Numbered from the stretch's first letter, positions 1 through 6,850 are shown. The stretch: DNA of 16,623 bases from an uncultured Clostridia bacterium (GCA_946611595.1 CAMODY010000021.1:1-16623), one strand, 5' to 3'. A program made the numbers and translations. Notes: generated by a model not told the origin, from the letters alone.

Positions 1-1031
1 GCCATGGCATCCGCATCTTCCTCTGCGATAAATCCGTTTTCATCCGGCCTTATCACATCTGCCGCATTTGAGCCTTTCACAAGCAGAGAAGGAACCTCCA
101 TTGCGGAAGCTTCTCTTAGAACGATCGGCGCATTGTCATAAACAGACGGAAAGAAGAAAAGATCCGTATTCAAAAGAAGACCTTTGATCGTTCTTTCCTC
201 TTCGATCTTTCCTAAAAAACAGACCTGTTCCCCGCCAAGTCCGAGGGTTCCGGCATATTGACGGATTTCCTCCTGATTTCGTCCTCCGCCAACAACAAAG
301 AGCTGGACATCTGCTCTTTGTCTCACGACCTGCTGCATGGTATCCAGTACCAGTTTCATATTTTTCTGCCACACCTGCGTGCCGATAAAAAGCAGATTCT
401 TTTTATCCCCTGACATGCAGAATCGCTCTGCTGTATCTGCTTTTAATTCATCAGGATTTTCCGGAAGTTCAAACTTTGTTCCATTTGGCATCACCGTGAT
501 CTTACCCTTGTAACCGTATTCGCGCAGGGTATGTGCCGTTCCTTCAGAACACGCCCAGACACTGTCGCATTTCTCATAAAAAGAAATAATATTCCGCACG
601 ATCAGTTTTGCCAGAAAACGGCTTTTTGTTGACTGATAAAAATCGTCGTAGTATTTGGTGTGGAAGGTGGCAACGATTGGGATATGAAGTTTTCTTGCCA
701 GTTTTAAGGCTGCGGTCCTTTGCGTGAATGGACTATGCACATGAAGGATATCCGGATGGACCTCTTTCGCCATGGCATAAAGCCCCTTCATTGCTCCGGG
801 GACGGCCACAGAATACTGCCAATGTTTCGAATTAAAAGAAGGCATGCGAAATACATCGTATGGCAAGTTGCTGTCATCAAAGGGCTTTCCTGCCTTCGGA
901 CATACGACGCAGGAATATGCGTTTTTATTCATTAATGCCGCATAGTTATCTACAACTTTCACAACTCCGTCAATGACCGGATAGAAGGAGTCTTCAAACT
1001 GTACTGATTTGATCGTTTCAGTTTTTTTCAT
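1..1031 (-). CDS. GT4-family glycosyltransferase, C-terminus cut by the window edge
   Basis: Reading leftward from ATG 1029-1031 gives 343 residues with no stop before the left edge; GT4 enzymes are usually about 380-400 aa, so only the tail is missing. Seen: an N-terminal acceptor domain with EDSFYPVIDGVVKVV (13-27), HVHSPFTQR (97-105) and FHTKYYDDF (123-131); a linker MPNGTKF (181-187); then a nucleotide-sugar domain with LLFIGTQVWQKN (213-224), FVVGGG (245-250) and SVYDNAPIVLREAS (296-309). The usual E-x7-E donor motif is D-x7-E here (Asp299, Glu307). The FHTxYxxx pattern recalls diacylglycerol glucosyltransferases (family knowledge). The start overlaps the upstream membrane-protein gene by 14 nt and has an AAGAGAG ribosome site, so the two are probably translationally coupled. 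Inference: it makes a membrane glycolipid or lipid-linked sugar at the inner face of the membrane. Substrates are not readable. Confidence 0.9.
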   Translation of the reverse strand, partial: MKKTETIKSVQFEDSFYPVIDGVVKVVDNYAALMNKNAYSCVVCPKAGKPFDDSNLPYDVFRMPSFNSKHWQYSVAVPGAMKGLYAMAKEVHPDILHVHSPFTQRTAALKLARKLHIPIVATFHTKYYDDFYQSTKSRFLAKLIVRNIISFYEKCDSVWACSEGTAHTLREYGYKGKITVMPNGTKFELPENPDELKADTAERFCMSGDKKNLLFIGTQVWQKNMKLVLDTMQQVVRQRADVQLFVVGGGRNQEEIRQYAGTLGLGGEQVCFLGKIEEERTIKGLLLNTDLFFFPSVYDNAPIVLREASAMEVPSLLVKGSNAADVIRPDENGFIAEEDADAM

Positions 1032-2091
1032 GATGTCTCTCTTTACGGTTCTTCAAATATTGTACAAACGCATTGTATGCATAGATCAGGATTCCGATAA
1101 TGATGAAGGAGTAATAGCAAATAAATCTCCAGATCAGCATTCCCCAAAACAGACCGCTGTAATCTAATTGGGAAAAGATCAGATAGAAGGAACCTTCTGC
1201 GGCTCCTGAATTGCCGGGTGTAGGAATAATGGTAATTGCGCAGTAAATGAAAACAGTCTGCGCAATAATATGTAACAGCGATCCGCTTCCTCTATATGCA
1301 TGAAGGACAAAGAAAGGAATGCTGCAGATCGCAAGCTGATAAATGATCGAATAAATGGACAGTTTAACGATCAGCCCCTTCTTCTGGGTGATCAGCCGGA
1401 TATTGTCATGATAATCATCTAAGGTATGCTCCATAGATGCAATTTTATCATCCACATTTTTTACAATACGGAGCTTACCGCCAAGCCGAATAAAGAAGTT
1501 CACAATGATCTTAGCGGTCTTATCGGAAATTGCAGAAAGAATGATAAAAAACGGTACGATCGCATAACAGAATATCCCGATAAATGCAGGGATACGGATC
1601 GCAAGGGTATCAACAACATTTCCGAAAAAGATAAAGGTCAGGATCGCGATAAAAACAAATGCCAGCTGCATGAAAAGAAATGAGGCGAGCGGCATCGCTG
1701 CACTGACTCCGCTTCCGTATCCGTTTTTATGCATATGATAGATCTGGAACGGCTGACCGCCGGCTCCTGAAGGCGTGATATTATCGTAATACTTTCCAAG
1801 GGCTGCCGTTTCAAATGCTACTTTCACAGAAACTTTCTGCCCAAGATCCCTCATCATTGCAATATATTTAATAGTTTCCATGGCAAGCGCCAGGAGCATA
1901 CAGCCAAAGCCCGCAAAAATGAACGCAAAATTGGAAAGGTGGAATTGATACCCCAGCGATGGACGTTCTTTAGAGAACTCGTCCACAGCAGTGTAAGCAA
2001 TTACACCTCCATTTACTACAATAAAAATGATGATCCAGATGATCCTGCTTTTTTTGCTTTTCCGTGTTTCTAATGGATTTTCTTTTTCCAC
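1018..2091 (-). CDS. LPG-synthase/AglD-type flippase-domain membrane protein (UPF0104 family)
   Basis: About 357 aa from GTG 2089-2091, which follows AGGTG by 8 nt. An in-frame TTG at 2110-2112 would add 7 residues but lacks a ribosome site and would overlap the upstream stop. Multi-pass integral membrane protein with about 8 hydrophobic segments. Two signatures of the LPG-synthase transmembrane family are clear: KYYDNITPSGAGGQPFQIY (about 100-118) and the C-terminal PTPGNSGAAEGSF (about 290-302). There is no MprF-type aminoacyltransferase domain, so it is the stand-alone membrane form, as in AglD-like and bacterial UPF0104 proteins, which are thought to move or help modify lipids. It lies 11 nt after the NSS transporter and overlaps the glycosyltransferase. 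The pairing suggests that lipid glycosylation and lipid handling act together; that role is inference. Confidence 0.9.
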   Translation of the reverse strand: MEKENPLETRKSKKSRIIWIIIFIVVNGGVIAYTAVDEFSKERPSLGYQFHLSNFAFIFAGFGCMLLALAMETIKYIAMMRDLGQKVSVKVAFETAALGKYYDNITPSGAGGQPFQIYHMHKNGYGSGVSAAMPLASFLFMQLAFVFIAILTFIFFGNVVDTLAIRIPAFIGIFCYAIVPFFIILSAISDKTAKIIVNFFIRLGGKLRIVKNVDDKIASMEHTLDDYHDNIRLITQKKGLIVKLSIYSIIYQLAICSIPFFVLHAYRGSGSLLHIIAQTVFIYCAITIIPTPGNSGAAEGSFYLIFSQLDYSGLFWGMLIWRFICYYSFIIIGILIYAYNAFVQYLKNRKERHHEKN

Positions 2092-2102
2092 TAAACTTTC
2101 AC

Positions 2103-3440
2103 CTATTTCCAACCAAACGTGATCAACCCAAAGATGTAAATAAATAAGATAACGATCGGCACAAAATATTTAAAGATCGGTTTCATCCAGGCTTTGACCT
2201 TAATGCCTTTACCCGCATTTGCCTCTGCCAGAAAGCTATCCCAGCCCCAGCCAAACTTGTAACAGCAAAACAGTGCAATTACCAGTGATCCAAGCGGAAG
2301 CAAGTTATTGGATACGATGAAGTCCCAAAGGTCAAGGAAGGTAGATCCTTCTGCAAATGGCTGGAAGTGAATGAGATTAAATCCTAATGCAGTGGTAAGA
2401 CCCAGGACGAAGATGCCGGCTCCGCAGATCGCACTTCCTGCAGGACGGCTCCAACCGGTCACTTCCCTTACCATTGCCAGAATATTCTCGCACACACCAA
2501 GGACAGTCGACATCGCTGCAAAGACCATGAATAAGAAGAATAATGCTCCCCACCAGCGGCCACCCGGCATATTGTTAAATACCGTTGCCATAGTATCAAA
2601 CAGAAGGCTCGGTCCTGCTGTGACTTCAAGGTTATAGGAAAAGCATGCCGGGAACATGATCAGACCTGCAATGACCGCAACCGCCGTGTCGAGCACGATA
2701 ACGCTGACAGCCTCGCCCATAAGGGAACGTTCTTTTCCAATATAGCTTCCAAAGATTGCCATACTTCCGATACCGAGAGATAAGGTAAAGAAAGCCTGGT
2801 TCATAGCACCTACTACAGTTGATCCGGTAATCTTTGTGAAATCAGGGATCAGATAAAATGCAAGTCCTTTTCCGGCGCCCGGAAGGCAGATGCTTCTAAC
2901 AGCCAATGCAATTAAAAGGACTAAGAGAGCGATCATCATAAACTTTGTTACACGCTCAAGTCCGCCTTGCAGATTAAAGCTTAAGATAAAGAATGCGATA
3001 ACCACCGTTATAAATAAGAAGCCGACGTTGATACTCGGAGAAGCGATCATATCGCCGAATCCTATCGTTTCATGTTGTCCAACTAAAAATTTATAAAAAT
3101 AGTAGATGATCCATCCGGTTACGACGCAGTAAAAAGCCATCAGTGCAACATTGCCGCAAAAACTCATGATGCCGAAACCGCCCCATTTCTGTTTTGGCTT
3201 TTCCAGCTTTTTATACATGTAGATCGGGCTGGTCTGAGCTGCTCGGCCTACGGAGAACTCCATAACCAAAACCGGAAGACCAAGAAAGATCAGGCAAAGG
3301 AAGTATACAAGCATAAAACTTCCACCGCCATTTTGTCCACACATCCACGGGAACTTCCAGACATTGCCGCAGCCAATTGCGCAGCCCGCCGAAAGCATAA
3401 TAAAACCAAGTCTGCTGCCTAAGCGTTCCCTATTTTCCAT
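2103..3440 (-). CDS. sodium-dependent neurotransmitter-symporter (NSS/SNF) family amino-acid transporter
   Basis: 445 aa from ATG 3438-3440, chosen because AGAGAGG lies 9 nt upstream and the conserved family N-terminus (NRERLGSRLGFIMLSAG) begins right after it. A longer frame to 3560 runs into the neighbouring terminator hairpin and is not real coding. TM1 carries the unwound-helix signature AIGCGNVWKFPW (about 21-32) followed by GQNGGGSF; TM6 has NQAFFTLSLGIG (about 214-225); TM8 has FAAMSTVLG with Ser311/Thr312 at the positions that bind Na2 in LeuT. The length matches the shorter bacterial members such as Fusobacterium Tyt1 rather than LeuT. It should import an amino acid (aromatic or similar, not determinable) with Na+. 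It is first in a run with the flippase-like protein and glycosyltransferase, but a functional link is not evident. Confidence 0.95.
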   Translation of the reverse strand: MENRERLGSRLGFIMLSAGCAIGCGNVWKFPWMCGQNGGGSFMLVYFLCLIFLGLPVLVMEFSVGRAAQTSPIYMYKKLEKPKQKWGGFGIMSFCGNVALMAFYCVVTGWIIYYFYKFLVGQHETIGFGDMIASPSINVGFLFITVVIAFFILSFNLQGGLERVTKFMMIALLVLLIALAVRSICLPGAGKGLAFYLIPDFTKITGSTVVGAMNQAFFTLSLGIGSMAIFGSYIGKERSLMGEAVSVIVLDTAVAVIAGLIMFPACFSYNLEVTAGPSLLFDTMATVFNNMPGGRWWGALFFLFMVFAAMSTVLGVCENILAMVREVTGWSRPAGSAICGAGIFVLGLTTALGFNLIHFQPFAEGSTFLDLWDFIVSNNLLPLGSLVIALFCCYKFGWGWDSFLAEANAGKGIKVKAWMKPIFKYFVPIVILFIYIFGLITFGWK

Positions 3441-3481
3441 TATTTCAAGCCTCTCTTTTTTATATTTGTTGTGCAAGGGAC

Positions 3482-3510
3482 ATGATACTATTTTCTGCCC
3501 CATCTTTCCA
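3482..3510 (-). promoter_or_regulatory. possible sigma-A promoter for the NSS transporter operon
   Basis: On the minus strand TATCAT (3482-3487) is preceded at a 17-bp spacing by TGGAAA (3505-3510). The -10 box matches 5/6 and the -35 box 4/6, and the predicted start would leave about 35 nt of leader before the ATG at 3440. A small inverted repeat GAGCC-AGTCC-GGCTC (3528-3542) lies just upstream and could be an operator or simply part of the terminator region. Confidence 0.4.
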
Positions 3511-3546
3511 GTATTTTTTAGCAAATTGAGCCAGTCCGGCTCGCAC

Positions 3547-3579
3547 AAAAAAAGCAGCATTTCTTACAAATGCTGCTTT
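3547..3579 (-). terminator. intrinsic terminator after the GIY-YIG gene
   Basis: A perfect 12-bp stem AAAGCAGCATTT / AAATGCTGCTTT (3551-3562 and 3568-3579) with loop CTTAC. In the minus direction it ends in a run of seven T (complement of 3547-3553, partly within the stem). It closes the HD / nitroreductase / GIY-YIG transcript. Confidence 0.9.
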
Positions 3580-3605
3580 AAAAATATTTTCGTTCAAGAG
3601 ATTGT

Positions 3606-4100
3606 TTACCTGCTTGGCGCACCGCCCCGTGTCATATTAAGAGACTTTGTAGCATGGAAATATTCGATCAGATCGATCTCTGCCTTATTCAGCTTTCTTT
3701 TACTGCATTTTTGAATGATCACATAAACCTTACAGCCGCTTTTAAGGCTGTAATAGACATTTCCGTTTCCGTGCCCCATACAATGAGAAAAAAGCCGTTT
3801 CCTGACATTTACAGACTGCCCGACATAGATCTCGTCATAATGCATCGGGTTAAGGATCAGTTTTTTATCATAGATCAAGATCACATAGCAGCCCGGAAAA
3901 TCTTCTTTACTTTCTTTCCAGGAGTCAAGGAAATCCTGAACCTTCATATAATCTTTTTTTCGGATCCTGTCCGCAATCCGCTTTGGCAAAGGCCGAAACG
4001 CAGTATAAAGAAGAATGATCAGGATCAGCAAGGCAGCGACCACCCCGATCACATAAAATCCGTATGGAGTTTCTGCTGTAAAGTATTGTCCTATATTCAT
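3606..4100 (-). CDS. membrane-anchored GIY-YIG domain protein
   Basis: 164 aa. Residues 13-35 form one hydrophobic segment (FYVIGVVAALLILIILLYTAF), followed by a basic stretch (RPLPKRIADRIRKK), so the catalytic-like domain should be cytoplasmic. The C-terminal part matches the GIY-YIG fold: PGCYVILIYDKK (69-80) stands for GIY, EIYVGQSVNVRKRLFSH (90-106) for YIG plus the helix Arg (Arg100 or Arg102), KAEIDLIEYFHA (139-150) supplies the acidic residue (Glu141 or Glu146), and SLNMTRGG (153-160) the late Asn. About 16 residues separate the two strands, more than in classical members. No Shine-Dalgarno is visible; a perfect TATAAT ends 6 nt before the ATG (see separate entry). It lies 39 nt after the nitroreductase and before a terminator. 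Nuclease activity is plausible but unproven, and the membrane anchor is unusual. Confidence 0.85.
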   Translation of the reverse strand: MNIGQYFTAETPYGFYVIGVVAALLILIILLYTAFRPLPKRIADRIRKKDYMKVQDFLDSWKESKEDFPGCYVILIYDKKLILNPMHYDEIYVGQSVNVRKRLFSHCMGHGNGNVYYSLKSGCKVYVIIQKCSKRKLNKAEIDLIEYFHATKSLNMTRGGAPSR

Positions 4101-4106
4101 ACAGGA

Positions 4107-4112
4107 ATTATA
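4107..4112 (-). promoter_or_regulatory. TATAAT box placed for a leaderless GIY-YIG transcript
   Basis: Minus-strand TATAAT is followed by TCCTGT and then the ATG of the GIY-YIG gene, so a transcript starting 7 nt after the box would begin at the A of the start codon. The -35 region (GATAAA at 17-bp spacing, 4130-4135) is poor and there is no extended -10. It could be chance. Confidence 0.35.
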
Positions 4113-4139
4113 CGCTCTACCCTGTCCCTTTTATCGGAC

Positions 4140-4664
4140 TTACAGAATATCCATTGCAATATTATCCCTATCCACACGATCTTCGATCGCTTCAGTAGGA
4201 TATCCACAGACAAAAGCAGAAAGGACTTCATAGCCTTCCGGCAGTTTAAGAAGCGCCAATGCCTCTTCATTCTTTCGCAATTTATTTAGGCATCCCCAGA
4301 TATAGCAGCTTCCAAGCCCTAAATCTGCGGCAGCCATGCACATGTTTTCAATCACACAGCCGGCATTGCAGTATTCAATGTGATCAGCTGAAATATCTGT
4401 TGCGGAGAAAAAGATCATCGTAGTTGCTCCGAAGAGAGGATCTTTAAAAGTTCCATCTTTTCTTTTTAACATACAAGCAGCACGGATCGCCTCCATAATT
4501 TCCGGATCTCTGACGACCGTTAAGTGGGAAGTCTGATTATCACCAAGCGCAAGCGGTGCGTTCTGTGCTGCCGCAATGATCTTCTTTACATCCTCATCAG
4601 AAACTCTTTTATCCGTGAAGCTTCTGCATGAACATCTTTTTTTGAGTGCTTCCTGAAATTCCAT
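4140..4664 (-). CDS. nitroreductase-family FMN oxidoreductase (174 aa)
   Basis: The N-terminus KKRCSCRSFTDKRVSDEDV (8-26) is the phosphate-binding segment of FMN nitroreductases (Arg10, Ser12, Arg14). AAAQNAPLALGDNQ (31-44) and DLGLGSCYIWG (114-124) are the flavin-binding and dimer motifs, and AFVCGYPTE (150-158) is the usual C-terminal strand. Such enzymes are homodimers that use NAD(P)H to reduce nitro compounds, quinones or related acceptors; the substrate cannot be read. The start ATG has GGAGG 7 nt upstream. The gene begins only 2 nt after the HD-domain stop, so the two are clearly cotranscribed. At 174 aa it is near the short end for the family and lacks the extra helical insert of NfsA-like members. 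The cysteines in its FMN segment (RCSCR) are a variation on the common RRSIR. Confidence 0.92.
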   Translation of the reverse strand: MEFQEALKKRCSCRSFTDKRVSDEDVKKIIAAAQNAPLALGDNQTSHLTVVRDPEIMEAIRAACMLKRKDGTFKDPLFGATTMIFFSATDISADHIEYCNAGCVIENMCMAAADLGLGSCYIWGCLNKLRKNEEALALLKLPEGYEVLSAFVCGYPTEAIEDRVDRDNIAMDIL

Positions 4665-4666
4665 TT

Positions 4667-5233
4667 TTACGCCTCCGTTCCTAAAAGACCAAGTTCTTCT
4701 GCATGCTCTTTCATTCCTTTGATGCAGATTTCTGCCACATCACGTACTTCCATACCGAGCATTTCGCAGCCTTTTACGATCAGCTCTCTGTCGCACTTTG
4801 CAGCAAAGCGTTTGTCCTTAAATTTTTTCATAAAACTTTTAACTTCTAAATCCGTCAGACCATGCGGACGCATTCTTGCACAGGCCTGAATGATCCCTGT
4901 CAGTTCATCCACTGTATAAAGGCTTTTTTCCATGTTGGTCTCCGGCTTCACATCCGAACAGATTTCATATCCGTGGCTTAAGATTGCGCGCACATCCTCA
5001 GGGTCTACGCCCGCATCAAGGAGCGGCTGCTCCGTATGCTGCAAGTGTTCTTCCGGGTATTTCTCGTAGTCATAATCATGCAGCATCCCAACTGCCTGCC
5101 AGTGTTCTTTGTCCTCACCAAAGTGTTCTGCCATCGCGCCCATTGCATAACAGACATTCAGGGCGTGAAGGATCAGATGCTCTTCGGTGACCATCGTAGC
5201 ATTCAGTTCTTTTGCTCTTTCTAAGCTTAGCAT
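4667..5233 (-). CDS. HD-domain metal-dependent phosphohydrolase-like protein
   Basis: 188 aa with the HD-superfamily metal ligands in order: His23 (LILHALNVCYA), His52-Asp53 (VGMLHDYDYE), and Asp109 (YTVDELTG). His87 in ILSHGYE fits an additional ligand. The closest pattern is the small HDIG-like clostridial hydrolases; nucleotide or phosphoester hydrolysis is the family expectation but the substrate is unknown. The ATG at 5231-5233 follows AAAGGAGA, a strong ribosome site. It is the first gene of a three-gene transcript with a nitroreductase and a GIY-YIG protein. Its promoter overlaps the promoter of the divergent preQ1-controlled transporter, so the two transcripts may compete. Confidence 0.9.
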   Translation of the reverse strand: MLSLERAKELNATMVTEEHLILHALNVCYAMGAMAEHFGEDKEHWQAVGMLHDYDYEKYPEEHLQHTEQPLLDAGVDPEDVRAILSHGYEICSDVKPETNMEKSLYTVDELTGIIQACARMRPHGLTDLEVKSFMKKFKDKRFAAKCDRELIVKGCEMLGMEVRDVAEICIKGMKEHAEELGLLGTEA

Positions 5234-5278
5234 GATGTTCTCCTTTCATTCGGCTTTGTCGCCGCTAGAATTGTCTGT

Positions 5279-5307
5279 ATCATACCATTAAAAATAATAG
5301 TTGCCAA
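5279..5307 (-). promoter_or_regulatory. promoter for the HD-domain operon, overlapping the divergent promoter
   Basis: Minus-strand -35 TTGGCA (5302-5307), 17-bp spacer, -10 TATGAT (5279-5284). Both boxes match sigma-A well. The leader is about 40 nt and holds a tiny hairpin CGGC-GACAAA-GCCG before the ribosome site. The -35 box shares its central bases with the plus-strand -35 box. Confidence 0.75.
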
Positions 5308-5329
5308 TTATCCTTTCATAGGCTAAAAT
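5301..5329 (+). promoter_or_regulatory. promoter for the preQ1-riboswitch / transporter operon
   Basis: Plus-strand -35 TTGCCA (5301-5306), 17-bp spacer, -10 TAAAAT (5324-5329). The predicted transcript start is about 5336, which places the riboswitch aptamer a few nucleotides from the 5' end of the mRNA. Confidence 0.78.
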
Positions 5330-5342
5330 TTTTGCTTGTGTA

Positions 5343-5391
5343 AAGAAGATGTTACCTTGCTCAACCATCTTCTAAAATAAAAAACAAGGAA
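5343..5391 (+). promoter_or_regulatory. preQ1-I riboswitch controlling the queuosine-precursor transporter
   Basis: Stem P1 pairs AGAAGATG (5344-5351) with CATCTTCT (5366-5373), 8 bp with no mismatch. The loop contains CCTTGCTCAAC (5355-5365), which follows the class-I pattern xCUxGCUxCAxC, and is followed by an A-rich tail AAAATAAAAAACAAGG (5374-5389). Loop CCTTG (5355-5359) is complementary to tail CAAGG (5385-5389), giving the P2 pseudoknot of the H-type preQ1-I fold; C5365 occupies the place of the preQ1-pairing cytosine of known aptamers. The tail AAGGAAG (5386-5392) is also the Shine-Dalgarno, 8 nt before the ATG at 5401, so ligand binding should hide it and reduce translation. The downstream VUT-family gene is a classic preQ1 regulon member, which supports the call. 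Class and ligand come from pattern matching, not from a covariance search. Confidence 0.88.
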
Positions 5392-5400
5392 GTATCTGAT

Positions 5401-6156
5401 ATGAACAAAATCAAAAAACTTTTCAAAGAAGCTTTGCTTTTAGAGCGAAGCATTCCAGGCGTTGTTACCGCTTTATTTGTTTTAGCGATTATCGCCATGA
5501 ACCTTTTAGCAAACAAGAGCATTTCGATTCCCTTTGACTGGATGGCACTGGACTGCGGCGTCATTTTTTCCTGGCTGGTTTTCCTCTTGATGGATATGGT
5601 GACCCGCCGTTTCGGACCAAAGGCAGCTACGATGCTTTCCGTGATAGCCCTGATCATCAACCTTTTTATGGCATTGATGCTCTTTATCGGCAGCGTAATT
5701 CCGGGTCTTTGGGGCGAGTCATTCGTCGATGTAGGCGGAGACCTCATCAACACGGCTTTGGATAATACCTTCAAGGGAACCTGGTATGTACTGCTTGGAT
5801 CATCCGTTGCATTCATCTGTTCCTCTATTGTTAACAATGAGCTCAACTGGTTGGTCGGAAAATGGTTTTCCAAAAAAGAAAACGTTAACTTCGGCATTTA
5901 TGCCGTAAGATCTTATTTGTCCACTTTTATCGGACAGTTCGTTGATAATTTAATCTTTGCATTGATCGTCTCCCACAATTTCTTTGGATGGTCTATGACA
6001 CAGTGCATTGTCTGTGCTCTGACAGGAGCCGTAATAGAACTGCTCTGCGAAGTGGTCTTCTCACCAATCGGATACCGTATTTCGAAGCGCTGGGAAAAGA
6101 ACAATGTCGGCAAAGAATATATTGATTATATAAAAGCACAAGGCGGACGAGTTTAG
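5401..6156 (+). CDS. VUT (YhhQ/COG1738)-family queuosine-precursor transporter
   Basis: 251 aa with about six membrane segments. Family marks: AIIAMNLLANK (29-39), LLMDMVTRRFGPKAA (62-76), AVRSYLSTFIGQFVDN (168-183) and IELLCEVVFSPIGYRI (212-227), including the membrane-embedded acidic and polar residues (Asp65, Gln179, Asp182, Glu217) typical of these transporters. E. coli YhhQ imports the 7-deazaguanines preQ0 and preQ1, and other members import queuine (established knowledge). The preQ1 riboswitch directly upstream makes a preQ1-type substrate the best reading here. The start ATG 5401 has AAGGAAG inside the riboswitch tail. It is followed 10 nt later by an SDR gene on the same transcript. 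There are no queuosine biosynthesis genes in the window, which fits salvage. Confidence 0.93.
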   Translation: MNKIKKLFKEALLLERSIPGVVTALFVLAIIAMNLLANKSISIPFDWMALDCGVIFSWLVFLLMDMVTRRFGPKAATMLSVIALIINLFMALMLFIGSVIPGLWGESFVDVGGDLINTALDNTFKGTWYVLLGSSVAFICSSIVNNELNWLVGKWFSKKENVNFGIYAVRSYLSTFIGQFVDNLIFALIVSHNFFGWSMTQCIVCALTGAVIELLCEVVFSPIGYRISKRWEKNNVGKEYIDYIKAQGGRV

Positions 6157-6166
6157 GAGAAAGCAT

Positions 6167-6817
6167 ATGAAAGTACTTATTAGCGGTGCAGCCGGAGGGA
6201 TTGGCAAGGCAACCTGTTTGAAATTTCTAAACGAGGGGCATACTGTTATCGGAATGGATGTTCTTCCTTCGGACATCAGTAATCCGGGCTACACGCATCT
6301 ACTTCATAACATCAAAGATTCTAATTATCCGGAGATAGAAGATGTGGAGATCCTGATCAATTGTGCAGGAATCTTCACGGAGTCTGTAGAAGATATTGCG
6401 GTCAATCTTACGGCCGTGATCGCTCTTACCGAGCACTATGCATTTCAAGGCAGCATAAAATCTGTCGTTAACATTTCTTCTGCATCCGCCATTACCGGTG
6501 CAGAGTTTCCACACTACGCAGCCTCAAAAGGCGGTCTCAGCACCTATACAAAAAACCTGGCGCAGCGGCTTGCAAAATATAAAGCAACCGCAAACAGCCT
6601 TTGCCCAGGTGCTGTCATCACAAATTTTAACGACCACATCTTAAAAGATGAAAATTTGTTCGAAGCGGTTGCGAATGAATCCCTTCTTAAAAAATGGGCA
6701 GAACCTGAAGAGATTGCAGACTGGGCATACTTTCTTGCCTGCGTCAATAAATCAATGACCGGTGGAAATCTGCTGATCGATAACGGCGAAACATTAAACT
6801 TTAATTTCATCTGGTAA
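6167..6817 (+). CDS. short-chain dehydrogenase/reductase (SDR), FabG-like
   Basis: 216 aa. The Rossmann dinucleotide loop is SGAAGGIGKAT (6-16); Asp31 ends the second strand, which favours NAD(H) over NADP(H). NCAG (65-68) is the structural NNAG-type motif, VVNISSAS (100-107) supplies the catalytic Ser (Ser105), and HYAASKGG (116-123) the Tyr117/Lys121 pair. CPGAVIT (146-152) is the post-catalytic loop. It is shorter than the usual 240-260 aa, with a compact region between strand 2 and NCAG. The start has TTTAGGAGA with 7 nt to the ATG. It sits 10 nt after the transporter and is followed by a terminator, so it belongs to the preQ1-controlled transcript, although its own ribosome site lies outside the pseudoknot. 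No SDR step is known in queuosine salvage; the substrate is unknown. Confidence 0.92.
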   Translation: MKVLISGAAGGIGKATCLKFLNEGHTVIGMDVLPSDISNPGYTHLLHNIKDSNYPEIEDVEILINCAGIFTESVEDIAVNLTAVIALTEHYAFQGSIKSVVNISSASAITGAEFPHYAASKGGLSTYTKNLAQRLAKYKATANSLCPGAVITNFNDHILKDENLFEAVANESLLKKWAEPEEIADWAYFLACVNKSMTGGNLLIDNGETLNFNFIW

Positions 6818-6850
6818 TTTCACTAAGTCGTGTAATACATGGAATCAAAA

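Noticed and set aside
3528..3542. GAGCC/GGCTC hairpin as a second terminator or a riboswitch
   Set aside because: Only 5 bp, no following T run, and no conserved riboswitch pattern; retained only as a possible operator note.
3654..4289. 211-aa plus-strand frame
   Set aside because: It lies opposite the GIY-YIG and nitroreductase genes, has no ribosome site and no recognisable motif; it crosses a terminal region of two real genes.
4140..5233. HD protein, nitroreductase and GIY-YIG protein as a toxin-antitoxin or defence cassette
   Set aside because: The three families occur widely in housekeeping contexts, and no sensor, nuclease-immunity pair or transfer signature is present.
5361..5897. 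178-aa minus-strand frame
   Set aside because: Antisense to the VUT transporter and ending inside the riboswitch; low-complexity Ser/Thr/Lys content typical of a shadow.
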